64,000 nucleotides of DNA from Paenibacillus methanolicus (GTDB lineage Bacteria; Bacillota; Bacilli; Paenibacillales; Paenibacillaceae). This document shows, piece after piece, positions 35,801-43,618 of this stretch (positions are counted from its first letter, which is position 1; every line of letters starts with the position of its first letter). Under the pieces are notes generated by a model, which searched no databases, had not been told where the DNA came from, and was given only the letters and a program-made list of their open reading frames with translations. Both the position numbers and the translations under genes were made by a program. The stretch covers positions 1,116,001 to 1,180,000 of the forward strand of contig NZ_VNHS01000001.1 of the NCBI RefSeq assembly GCF_008124765.1, in the 5' to 3' direction.

Positions 35801-38800
35801 CCGAGCCATCACCGACCGGCGCTTCCGCTACCTGCTCCTCGCCGGCGTTGACGGCGATGCTGCTCGGTTGCCCGATGGACTTCTGCCCGTCGTACGTTAC
35901 CTTGCCAATCGTGATGCCCATCGCCTGCGCTTCGCTGCCCAGCGTGATCTCGCCGAGCTTCTCCGTTACGAAGGTCCCGCCGTCCAAGGTCAGCGTAATT
36001 TCCTTGTCATGTACGTTATAAGGCAGCGCGGCCGGATTCGCCGATATCGTCGCCGGTTCGAATTCATCCGTCGCGAGTCGGTCCCATTGGTACGTGATGA
36101 CCGATTTCGCCGGGATCGTATCGGCGATTTGGGTACCGTCGCTGACGATTTTGAACGTTTGCTGCTTATCGGTACGGTTGATGACGACCGTGACGATCTT
36201 CTTCTTGTCCGGACTCATGAACGAGACGTTCGTGACGCTGTCCTTCGAGCCATAATTACTGTCGATCCGGATGTAGCCCGGCTTGACGAATTTGGTATAG
36301 TTGCCCAGCATGTAGAATTCCGGCGTCAGCCAGTAGTTCTCCGGATTGCCGGAATCCTGAACGATCATCGTCGGATCCGGCGTGCCGACCCATTGGTGGG
36401 TATTGATATCGCTGTCGAGCATGAGCACCCACGAGTTGTAGCTTCTCGCCCAGTTGCGGAAGTATTGCGCCATCCGGTCAGCGCCCGTCGTTCCCCATAC
36501 GGCGCGTTCGGTCAAGTAGATATTCTCGTCCGGATACATGTCGTGCAGGCGAGACATCTCGGTCGGTTCGCCGCCGTAATCGTGGAACGCCGTGCCGTCC
36601 ACCGCTTTGCGGTTCGCCGAGTCGGCGAGCAGCGGAGCCGGATAGCTCATCGTGTCGTTGAAATTATGGTCGAAGATCCATAGCTTCACGTCGAGCCCCG
36701 CCGCCTTCAGCTTCGCGCTGAGCAGCTTCGCCAGCTCGGCTTCCTGCTGCCACGGCATCTTCGTGCTCGGATATTCGATCTCGAGCAACGGCTCGTTCTG
36801 CAGCGTCATCGCGGAGATGTTGATCCCTTGCGCTTTGTACGCTTGGATGAATTTCACGTAGTAGTCCGCGAGCACCGGCAGGTATTCGTCCTTCACCGAG
36901 CCCTTGATCATGCTGTCCGTCGTCTTCATCCAGCCCGGCGGGCTCCAAGGCGACGCGAAGAACTGCATGTTCGGGTTATGCTTGAGAATGCGCTTGAGCG
37001 CGTCGATAATGCCGAAGTCGATATCCTTCTGAATCGAGAAGTTCGCGAGCGCCGTGTCGGTCTGCCCTAGCGGCATATCGTCATAAGAATAGAACTTCCG
37101 CGCCGTAAAGTCCGCCGTTCCGATCGTCACGCGCGTCATGCTGACGCCGATGCCGTCGTCCGGGTTGACCAGCTTCTTGATGAGTTCGTCTTGCTTCGCG
37201 GGCGACATCTTGATCAGGTTGTAGACCGTCGATTCCTCCATCGATGAACCGATGCCCATCATGCTCTGATAGGTCTTCGACGGATTGATCTTGATCGTCG
37301 TAACGTCCGCGTCGTCGCCGATCGCCGTCAAGTCCAGGTTCTCGTCGCGCTTCGTCAATTGGCCGGCTTCGTCGCCGGCTTGCCATTGCGGCGCGTAATA
37401 CCACTTCATGCTCTGGCTGTCGCGTTCGGTGGAGATCCAGCTTTCCACCTTCTTCACGCCGCCTTCGACCGGCGCTTGCGGCTCGATCTCGCCGCCCGGT
37501 CCGCCGGTTGCCGGAGGTGCCGGCACGAAGCCTTCGGAGCCGAACCAGTTGAAGTTCAAGCCGCCGTCGACGAGGACGAGCTTGATCGTTTGCTCGCCGG
37601 CTTCCAGCGCCACGTCCTTGAGCGTCGCCGTCTTCCACGTCTGCCAGCCGCCCGTATGTCCGATGCCGCTCAGCGTGCCGAGCGTCGCTCCGGCCGCGTT
37701 CAGCACGCGGAAGCCGGAGTTCGTGATGCTCGCTTCGCCGCCCGCATACCGGAAATCGATATCGTAAGTGCCGGCCGTCTCCACTTTAATCCGATATTCG
37801 AGCCATTGATCCTTGCTCGTGTACCCGATATTTTGGCCGCCGCCCGTATCGGACGTATTCTCCGTCTTCAAACCGTCGGATTTGGCCGTGAAGCTCTCGG
37901 CCTCTACTTTCACGTAAGGCGCGTTATCGCCCGGCTTCGCCGGAACCGGCTTCAAGGCAGGCGTCTCTTGCGCCTTCGTCAGCCCGTAGCCGTAATCGAA
38001 CAGCACGTATTGCGGGTCCAGATTGGATTTGCCCGCCGCCGGATTCGTATACGCCTCCGTATAGAACGGCCAGCGGACCGGCAGCTTGCCCGCGAAATCC
38101 TTGTCGCCTAGCAATACGTCGGCGACGCCGGCGCCTTCGGTGCCCGGCAGCCAAGCCGCCACGAGCGCGTCCCAGTCGCCCAAGCGATCGTTCACGATGA
38201 GCGGACGCCCGGATACGAGCACGACGACCGTCGGCACGCCGGACGACTTCACGTTGTCGAGCGTCGCGAGGTCTTCGTTATCCAGCTGCAGCTTGTTGAG
38301 CGCGTCGCCGTTGCTCTCCGCGTAAGGCTTCTCGCCGACGAACACGATCGCGACGTCATGTCCGGCCGCTCCGCGTCCGTGCTTGTTGTACGTGATCTTC
38401 TTAGAGTCGCCCGCTACTTCGCGAATGCCTTGAAGCAGCGTCGTGCCTTCCGTCGTCTTGCCGGCCGCGCCCTGCCACGAGATCGACCAGCCGCCGGCTT
38501 GCAGACCGATATCGTCCGCGCTCTTGCCCGCTACGAATATATCTTCCATGCCGGCTAGCAGCGACATGATCGGCTCTTCGCTATCCTTCGGCTTATCGTT
38601 CTTCAGCAGCACGAGCGACTCGGCGGCCGCTTGACGGGCGAGCTCGCGATGCGCATCCGAGCCGAAGTCTTCGGCCAAGCTCTGATCCGTCATCGGATGC
38701 TCGAACACGCCCGATTCGAATTTGACGCGAAGAATGCGCGTAACCGCGTCGTCGATCCGTTCCTGCGTGATCGCGCCTTCGCCTACAAGCGCTTTCAAAT

Positions 38801-39938
38801 GATCGATCGTCGACTTCCAATCCGTCGGCATCATCATCATGTCGACGCCCGCGTTGACCGCGACGCCGATTTGATTCTTCAACCCGCTGACGGCATTGCC
38901 TTCCCAATCCTTCGTAATCTGCTGCACCGCGTTATAGTCCGAAATGACGAAGCCCGTGAAGCCGAGTTGGCCATCGCCGGTCCCCTTCAACAGATCGGTG
39001 AGCAGCCGTTTGTTCGCATGCATCTTAATTCCTTTAATGCTGTTATAAGAAGCCATCACCGTGCGCGCGCCGGCGTCGATCGCCGCTTTGTACATCGGCA
39101 GGTTCAGCGCGGCGACTTCCGCTTCGGTCATGCCGGTAATATCGCCTTGGTTCGCGCCTCCGTCCGTTAAGCCTTCGCCCAAGAAATGCTTTACGGACGA
39201 GACGACGCGATCCGTCTCGGCCAATTCGCCGCTCGACTCGCCTTGCAAGCCTTTCACAAATGCGGCACCCATCTCGGCGACCAGCTGCTGGTTATCGCCA
39301 AAACCTTCGTACGTGCGGCCCCAATTGATATTTTGCGGATCGGCGATCGTCGGCGCGAACGCCCAATTCGTGCCCGCCGCCTTCACCTCCGAAGCCGTTG
39401 CCGCCCCGATCTGCTCCACGAGCGCGGCGTTGCGCGTCGCGCCGAGTCCGATATTGTGCGGGAACAAGGTCGCTCCGATTAGGTTGCTGTTGCCATGAAT
39501 GGCATCCACCCCATAGAGGATCGGAATGCCAAGCCGCGTGGAGATCGCCCCCGTCTGATAACCGTCGACCAATTCGGCCCACTTCTCCCGCGTGCTATCG
39601 GACTGCTTGCCGTTCGGGAACGATCCACCGCCCGAAAGCACCGAGCCGAGGTAATAATCGCGCACGTCCTGCGGCGTCACGGAAGCCCGCTCCGCCTGCA
39701 CCATCTGACCGACTTTCTCGTCCAAATTCATTCTTCCCAACAGGTCGGATACTCGCTGCTCGACCGGCGCCTTCGCCTGCAAATACAGCGGTAGCGCGGC
39801 GGTTTCCGCCGCTTCGGCCTGCGCGGGAGCGATGCCTGCCAGCATCGACCAGACGAGCGAGGCCGAAGCCGTTAACGCGATGCTTCTTCGCGCGTTTCTT
39901 ATGCTATTCACGTTGTTCATCTTGCTCCAGTTGCTCAA
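32859..39938 (-). CDS. Giant secreted GH3-CBM-GH30-CBM-CBM-CHB-Big2-SLH glycosidase
   Basis: A 2359-residue surface enzyme. The signal peptide ends near APAQAEA (about residue 43). The GH3 domain (about 50-670) has nucleophile D334 in GFVISDYNAV. A CBM6-like domain (about 685-815) follows, then a GH30 domain (about 850-1340) with acid/base E1049 (TLQNEPLLE) and nucleophile E1144 (IYLTERAVWG). An acidic Ala/Glu/Pro/Thr linker spans about 1390-1500. Two CBM6-like domains (about 1530-1790), a chitobiase C-terminal-type repeat (HYTTDGTLPTAAS), a Big2 domain (about 1885-1970) and three SLH repeats (from about 2175, 2240 and 2305) complete it. The SLH repeats bind pyruvylated wall polymer, fixing the enzyme to the cell surface. 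It starts at TTG 39938 after GGAGGG; ATG 39920 is an alternative. A consensus cre box lies just upstream. Confidence 0.93.
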   Translation of the reverse strand: MSNWSKMNNVNSIRNARRSIALTASASLVWSMLAGIAPAQAEAAETAALPLYLQAKAPVEQRVSDLLGRMNLDEKVGQMVQAERASVTPQDVRDYYLGSVLSGGGSFPNGKQSDSTREKWAELVDGYQTGAISTRLGIPILYGVDAIHGNSNLIGATLFPHNIGLGATRNAALVEQIGAATASEVKAAGTNWAFAPTIADPQNINWGRTYEGFGDNQQLVAEMGAAFVKGLQGESSGELAETDRVVSSVKHFLGEGLTDGGANQGDITGMTEAEVAALNLPMYKAAIDAGARTVMASYNSIKGIKMHANKRLLTDLLKGTGDGQLGFTGFVISDYNAVQQITKDWEGNAVSGLKNQIGVAVNAGVDMMMMPTDWKSTIDHLKALVGEGAITQERIDDAVTRILRVKFESGVFEHPMTDQSLAEDFGSDAHRELARQAAAESLVLLKNDKPKDSEEPIMSLLAGMEDIFVAGKSADDIGLQAGGWSISWQGAAGKTTEGTTLLQGIREVAGDSKKITYNKHGRGAAGHDVAIVFVGEKPYAESNGDALNKLQLDNEDLATLDNVKSSGVPTVVVLVSGRPLIVNDRLGDWDALVAAWLPGTEGAGVADVLLGDKDFAGKLPVRWPFYTEAYTNPAAGKSNLDPQYVLFDYGYGLTKAQETPALKPVPAKPGDNAPYVKVEAESFTAKSDGLKTENTSDTGGGQNIGYTSKDQWLEYRIKVETAGTYDIDFRYAGGEASITNSGFRVLNAAGATLGTLSGIGHTGGWQTWKTATLKDVALEAGEQTIKLVLVDGGLNFNWFGSEGFVPAPPATGGPGGEIEPQAPVEGGVKKVESWISTERDSQSMKWYYAPQWQAGDEAGQLTKRDENLDLTAIGDDADVTTIKINPSKTYQSMMGIGSSMEESTVYNLIKMSPAKQDELIKKLVNPDDGIGVSMTRVTIGTADFTARKFYSYDDMPLGQTDTALANFSIQKDIDFGIIDALKRILKHNPNMQFFASPWSPPGWMKTTDSMIKGSVKDEYLPVLADYYVKFIQAYKAQGINISAMTLQNEPLLEIEYPSTKMPWQQEAELAKLLSAKLKAAGLDVKLWIFDHNFNDTMSYPAPLLADSANRKAVDGTAFHDYGGEPTEMSRLHDMYPDENIYLTERAVWGTTGADRMAQYFRNWARSYNSWVLMLDSDINTHQWVGTPDPTMIVQDSGNPENYWLTPEFYMLGNYTKFVKPGYIRIDSNYGSKDSVTNVSFMSPDKKKIVTVVINRTDKQQTFKIVSDGTQIADTIPAKSVITYQWDRLATDEFEPATISANPAALPYNVHDKEITLTLDGGTFVTEKLGEITLGSEAQAMGITIGKVTYDGQKSIGQPSSIAVNAGEEQVAEAPVGDGSGDEAAQGEQPEVGEDDASTPAEDAVAGEVADPAEQSVAGAEEAAPETENVNDETATTSEQAAPIAGVAAPTAEEAAGDDAAQAAPSAEEDAASADVNELATAAALAAEGPTSIRIQLLWDNTKPYYANTKLNINVPASAYRSDSGGASGLNEALIASVMLEGTGYTTEPIDIGAGPVNANQYYQLSGTSIADAGTANARLNGFATGDWADFKINVPAAGKYAVTAQVASPNGGGFMLQSDGGTLGTYVIPNLYGSTAWVGARLSVELKAGVQTLRVMGISGEFDVKSIAFEPSAVHQANNENKLHIEAEQFTAAGQQVIQYGSNRTNLGYTVAGSTFDYAVDIPADGYYKVTLQYATPQGGVSAAITANDAAMGSFALPSTGGWEVYKTEFGVVHLNAGVQTLRIADNGDGFNLDWLTIEPGEPVATKQQAATPKAVLSSASNGAKQVAISTATIDAKIHYTTDGTLPTAASSQYAGPIVLMADTVIRAIAVKDGMTDSYAAYFSTVPVSGIKLQPIEVTLGSKQRLVPVFRPAIVSNDAVTWSTSNPSVATIDGTGQVTALALGTTTIKVITQDGGREATAELKVVNQSTGPVTVPPVAETEKPSSLLLEPKVDASGNAVVTISVDQVKRAFEQLANKQLVVQIKPAAGLKQVTVGLPIQAIQANQAIAEIRFETELGSLTVNKATLTGADGKSPERIQFTAKLASVEGTQLKSGVSYAFALQADGKAITELSGGNARIAFPYSLQAGEKPHAVVVYAIDEQGNAVLVKNARFNADSGLAQVSTGSLGQFAALYANVTFSDVRQAVWAQESIEALAARGAINGIGNGQFAPNSEVTRAAFIKMMLESFAFGSGQGEAKSFSDVGSEAWYADAVAQAQALGLVHGKPDGTFGANEAITREEMAMILFRAAELLELAWSNEAEDGTFKDESTIAGYAKEAVDRIQAAGLMKGLPDGSFGPKVTASRAQAASVIYALFKRGE

Positions 39939-39958
39939 GTTGCTATCCCTCCAATTCG

Positions 39959-39973
39959 TTGTAAACGATTACA
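39959..39973 (-). promoter_or_regulatory. cre box upstream of the giant glycosidase
   Basis: TTGTAAACGATTACA matches WTGNAANCGNWNNCW completely and is a TGTAA/TTACA palindrome. It is 20 bases before the start codon, a position where CcpA would block transcription. Confidence 0.75.
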
Positions 39974-40034
39974 GTAAAATCGGCGGCAGACGTTTGAACC
40001 GTCCTATGCCTATGTATGTGACGGCCTGCCATAC

Positions 40035-40055
40035 GCCTCTTCACAGCGAAGAGGC
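40035..40055 (-). promoter_or_regulatory. Stem-loop between binding-protein gene and giant glycosidase gene
   Basis: Perfect 8-bp stem GCCTCTTC/GAAGAGGC with a 5-base loop, 50 bases past the stop at 40107 and without a T run. Weak terminator or processing hairpin. Confidence 0.45.
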
Positions 40056-40106
40056 GCACAAACATGCCGTTAATACCGAAGATCTACACCTACGCGCCGT
40101 CTCCGC

Positions 40107-41483
40107 TTATCTGGATTCGGCGGTTGATTTGCCGGCGGCGGCAGCGATCGCGGAGGCGAACGCCTCGGGGCTCAAGCTGCCGCCTTCAAGCTTCTGCAGC
40201 GCGTCGTAGTAGGTTTTCTGCGTCTCGGACGTGAATTTGTCCTGCGAGACCGTGCCGCTGTAGCTCGAGGCGCCGTTATAGATTTCATTCAATTCGCGCT
40301 GGAGCTCCGATTCACTGCCGGTCATGAAGCCCTCGTATCGCTGCGCCGGGAACGCAATGCCGTTCTGCCAGACCCCTTTGGCCCAATTGTCCGGCCGGAA
40401 CATCCACTTCAAGAACGCGATCGCTTCGGCTTTGCGCGGGGACTGCGCGGACACGGAATACCCGCCGCCGAACCAGGCGGTCAAATCCTTCGCGGTGCCT
40501 TTGCCGCCTTCGAGCGACGGAAGCGGAATCGCGCCGATCTGTTCTCTGACGTCCGCGGGGAAGCTGCCGTCGGCCGACATGCCCATCTCCCATTCGCCCA
40601 TCATGAATATAGCCGCCTTCCCTTGCCCGAACAGATTGCGCGCCGCGCCGTAATCCTGATTGAGGAACCCGTCGCCGAATGCCCCCGCCTCGATCCAGCG
40701 CCGCATCGCTTTGGCCGCCTTTATCGTCTCGGGGCCTCCGAAGCTTCCCGATCCCGCCATCGCTTGGGCAGCCATATCCCAACTCCCCGTCACGCGCTGC
40801 AGCATCGTATCGAACCAGATGCCGGACGTCCAGGCTTCCCGCCCGTCCATCGCGATCGGCACGATCCCCTTTGCCTTCAGCACGTCGACGACCTTCATCA
40901 GTTCAGCTTCGGTTGCGGGCGGAGCTAACCCGTTCTCCGCGAATATCCGTTTGTTGTAATACAGCACCCAGAAATCCGAGTTGCGCGGAAAGCCGTACAG
41001 CTTCCCCTCGATGCTGTAAGAATCCAGCGCCGCCGCTTCGAATTGATGCTCGCCAAGCTCCCCTCGGTCGATCTCGGCAAGCGCCCCGCTCTCGACGAGC
41101 GGTTTCAGGAAACTCGTGTTCCCCCAGGAACTAATGATGTCCGGCAGCTTGTTGGAAGCGTTGTACACTTTGATTTTGTCTTGATACTGAGGATCGGGCG
41201 ACAGCGTCTCCACTTCGATCGTCACGTTCGGATGGTCCCGCATGTATGCGTCGATCAGCTCCTGTTCCATCTTGCCCTGACCGACCGCGCGATCGGAGTT
41301 GTTCGTGAAGAACGTAAGCGTGTAAGCATCTTCGGCGGCGATCTTCTCCGTATTCGCAGAAGCCCCCTTGACCGCGTTGTCAGCCTCTCCGCCGGACGGA
41401 CCGCTGTCGCAACCTGCGAGCAGAATCGCCGCCGCGCAGACCGCAAGCCCCGTTCTCGGTAAATAACGGACGAAGCCGTTCAT
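40107..41483 (-). CDS. Orphan extracellular sugar-binding lipoprotein
   Basis: A 458-residue family-1 solute-binding protein with lipobox LLAGC (about residues 21-25). The mature part includes DYDKI-type sugar-binding features: IISSWGNTSFLKPLVESGALAEID, LYGFPRNSDFWVLYYNKRIFAENG and GEWEMGMSADGSFP. The ATG at 41483 follows AAAGGTGGGAAAGG. No permease genes lie near it. Instead it is divergent from a YesM/YesN pair and upstream of the giant glycosidase. It could feed a distant importer or act as a ligand-presenting partner of the divergent kinase; both are inferences. Confidence 0.92.
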   Translation of the reverse strand: MNGFVRYLPRTGLAVCAAAILLAGCDSGPSGGEADNAVKGASANTEKIAAEDAYTLTFFTNNSDRAVGQGKMEQELIDAYMRDHPNVTIEVETLSPDPQYQDKIKVYNASNKLPDIISSWGNTSFLKPLVESGALAEIDRGELGEHQFEAAALDSYSIEGKLYGFPRNSDFWVLYYNKRIFAENGLAPPATEAELMKVVDVLKAKGIVPIAMDGREAWTSGIWFDTMLQRVTGSWDMAAQAMAGSGSFGGPETIKAAKAMRRWIEAGAFGDGFLNQDYGAARNLFGQGKAAIFMMGEWEMGMSADGSFPADVREQIGAIPLPSLEGGKGTAKDLTAWFGGGYSVSAQSPRKAEAIAFLKWMFRPDNWAKGVWQNGIAFPAQRYEGFMTGSESELQRELNEIYNGASSYSGTVSQDKFTSETQKTYYDALQKLEGGSLSPEAFASAIAAAAGKSTAESR

Positions 41484-41800
41484 GCCTTTCCCACCTTTGG
41501 TCGTAATGTCGCTACGTCTGATTATAGAAAGTCCCTCCGTTTTTTGTTAGAACCTATTCTTTCGTATCTCTTGTATATTTTTCGGGTTGCGTCGAATCTC
41601 CTTCGCGCGACATCCATCCGAAGCTGCCAAGCGGCGACGGAAAACCGATCGTTTTTCAGATGTTATTGTACATTCTATCGTTTCGTCCAGCTGGGACCCG
41701 CGTGAACGTAGCATTCCGCCGCGAATCTCATTATAGTAGAAAGAGAAACGATGTAATCGTATACATACATGCCAACTCTCGAACGAAAGAGGTCCGCATC
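41484..41800. promoter_or_regulatory. Divergent control region with a consensus cre box
   Basis: This 317-base gap separates the divergent binding-protein and kinase genes. ATGTAATCGTATACA at 41751-41765 matches the cre consensus WTGNAANCGNWNNCW fully and lies 35 bases before the kinase start, so CcpA probably represses the two-component system. An AT-rich TTATAGT just upstream (about 41731) may be the -10 element. Nothing else is recognisable. Confidence 0.65.
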
Positions 41801-43618
41801 ATGCTGCTGCAACCGATTCGCAGACGTTATCTCGATATGCCGATCCGGCGCAAAATTTTGCTCTGGTTCATCCCGCTGCTCATCGTCACGATTACGGTTA
41901 CCGGGGTCTTCGCCTTCCGGATCGCCACGCGCGAGATCGTCACCAAGATGGCGGCCGAACAGCAGGCGACGGCGAAGCAGGCGATCGATCATCTCGATTA
42001 TATCGCCCAGGACGCGGTCGATATCTCGGATTACTTGTTCCTGACGCCGGAGATTCAGTCGCTGCTTCGCTCGGATGCCCGCAACAACGCGTACGTCTCG
42101 AACCAGAAGATCATCGATATGATCAACCGGCTCATGGTCACCAGGCCTTACTTTCAATTCCTGACGATCTACTCCGACCGCTTCGCCCCGCTGCAATTCA
42201 ATAACAAGGGGCTGTCGTCGGCGCTGCCATTCGAGGATTATCGCGCGATCTACAACTATGACGATGTATTGAAGCGCCCTCAGATCGAAATGTGGAGCGT
42301 CGAGGTGCCGGGCCGGACGAAGACGATTTTCTACGGCGATACGAAGAAGAAGGTGCTGCTCACCAAGGTGATGAAGAACAATGTCACCTACGAGCCTGCC
42401 GGCATCCTGCTGCTCGGCATCGACGAGACGGATATCCGCGAGACGTATACGTCCGGGGCAAGCAATCTGAAGATCGCGGTCATTAATACGGACGGCACGG
42501 TGCTGTCGGAGAGTACGGGGCAGACGGTCGGGATGCCCATGAGCGAGCTCCCGTACGTAAACGACGCGGCGACCGGAATGAAAGATTTCGAAGCTTCCAT
42601 CGATCCGTCGAAATGGGTATTCGCCACCATGACCTCCAAGCTGACCGGCTGGCGCGTGCTGGTCGTCCAGCCGCGCAGCGAGCTGCTCGAACAGATGAAC
42701 CGCATCATGCTCGTGACGCTGCTCATCATCGCCGCGACCATCATCGTCAGCCTGCATATCTCCTGGGCGGTCGCCGGCGTCATTACCCGTCCGATCCGGC
42801 GCATCCTGCAATCGATGAAGAAGTTCCAGAAAGGCCACTTCGACGAACGGGTCCTGCTCGCCGGCATGGACGAGATCGGACAGCTCGGCGCGGGCTATAA
42901 CATTATGGTCGGGCGCGTGCGCGAACTGGTCGACGACATGTATGCCGCCCAATTGAAACAGAAGGAAGCCGAGCTGAAAGTGCTGCAGTCGCAGATCAAC
43001 CCGCATTTTCTGTACAACACGCTCAATACGATCGCCTGGACGGCTGAGAAGAACGGCGACAAGGTCGTCGGCGAGATGATCTACGCGTTGTCCGCGATCT
43101 TCACCATCAGCTTAAGTCAAGGCCGGGACACGATTACCTTGCAGGACGAGTTCAAGCTCGTCGAGCATTACTTGTTCCTGCAGCAGATGCGGTTCAAGGA
43201 CCGCTTGTCGTACGAGTTGGAATTGGACTCGCAACTGGCGGAGTTCCCGATCCCGAAGCTGCTGCTGCAGCCGCTGGTCGAGAATTCCGTCGTGCACGGC
43301 ATCGAACCGTTGACGGACGACCTCGGATACGTGCACGTTCGCGCTTCGGCCGGAGATCGTACGATACAGATCGAAATAACCGATAACGGCGTCGGGATTG
43401 CCCCGGACCGGCAGCGCGATATGAGGAAAGGCATGCGCGAAGGCGGCATGAATCCAAGCCGAGGCGGCCAAAGCTACGCGCTGTACAATATCGGGGAACG
43501 CATCCGGATGTTCTACGGCGACGGCGCGACGATCGACATCCAGAGCGAACCCGGCTCCGGCACGCGCATCAGCCTCACGCTCCCTATAACGTCACGAGGA
43601 GGTAACCGGCATGCTTAA
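41801..43618 (+). CDS. YesM-type sensor histidine kinase
   Basis: A 605-residue membrane kinase starting at ATG 41801 (GAAAGAGG upstream). The open frame extends 47 codons further back through the cre box, which is not credible. TM1 is KILLWFIPLLIVTITVTGVFAF. A sensor domain outside the membrane follows, then TM2 (IMLVTLLIIAATIIVSLHISWAV) and HAMP. Phospho-acceptor H402 is in SQINPHFLYNTLNT, and the ATPase N-box is PLVENSVVHGIEPL. It overlaps the YesN gene by eight bases. The cre box in its leader suggests that sensing itself is shut off by preferred sugars. Confidence 0.95.
   Translation: MLLQPIRRRYLDMPIRRKILLWFIPLLIVTITVTGVFAFRIATREIVTKMAAEQQATAKQAIDHLDYIAQDAVDISDYLFLTPEIQSLLRSDARNNAYVSNQKIIDMINRLMVTRPYFQFLTIYSDRFAPLQFNNKGLSSALPFEDYRAIYNYDDVLKRPQIEMWSVEVPGRTKTIFYGDTKKKVLLTKVMKNNVTYEPAGILLLGIDETDIRETYTSGASNLKIAVINTDGTVLSESTGQTVGMPMSELPYVNDAATGMKDFEASIDPSKWVFATMTSKLTGWRVLVVQPRSELLEQMNRIMLVTLLIIAATIIVSLHISWAVAGVITRPIRRILQSMKKFQKGHFDERVLLAGMDEIGQLGAGYNIMVGRVRELVDDMYAAQLKQKEAELKVLQSQINPHFLYNTLNTIAWTAEKNGDKVVGEMIYALSAIFTISLSQGRDTITLQDEFKLVEHYLFLQQMRFKDRLSYELELDSQLAEFPIPKLLLQPLVENSVVHGIEPLTDDLGYVHVRASAGDRTIQIEITDNGVGIAPDRQRDMRKGMREGGMNPSRGGQSYALYNIGERIRMFYGDGATIDIQSEPGSGTRISLTLPITSRGGNRHA

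Noticed and set aside
41675..43006. 443-codon minus-strand open frame opposite the second YesM kinase
   Set aside because: Shadow frame; the plus strand encodes the kinase with HAMP, H-box and N-box.
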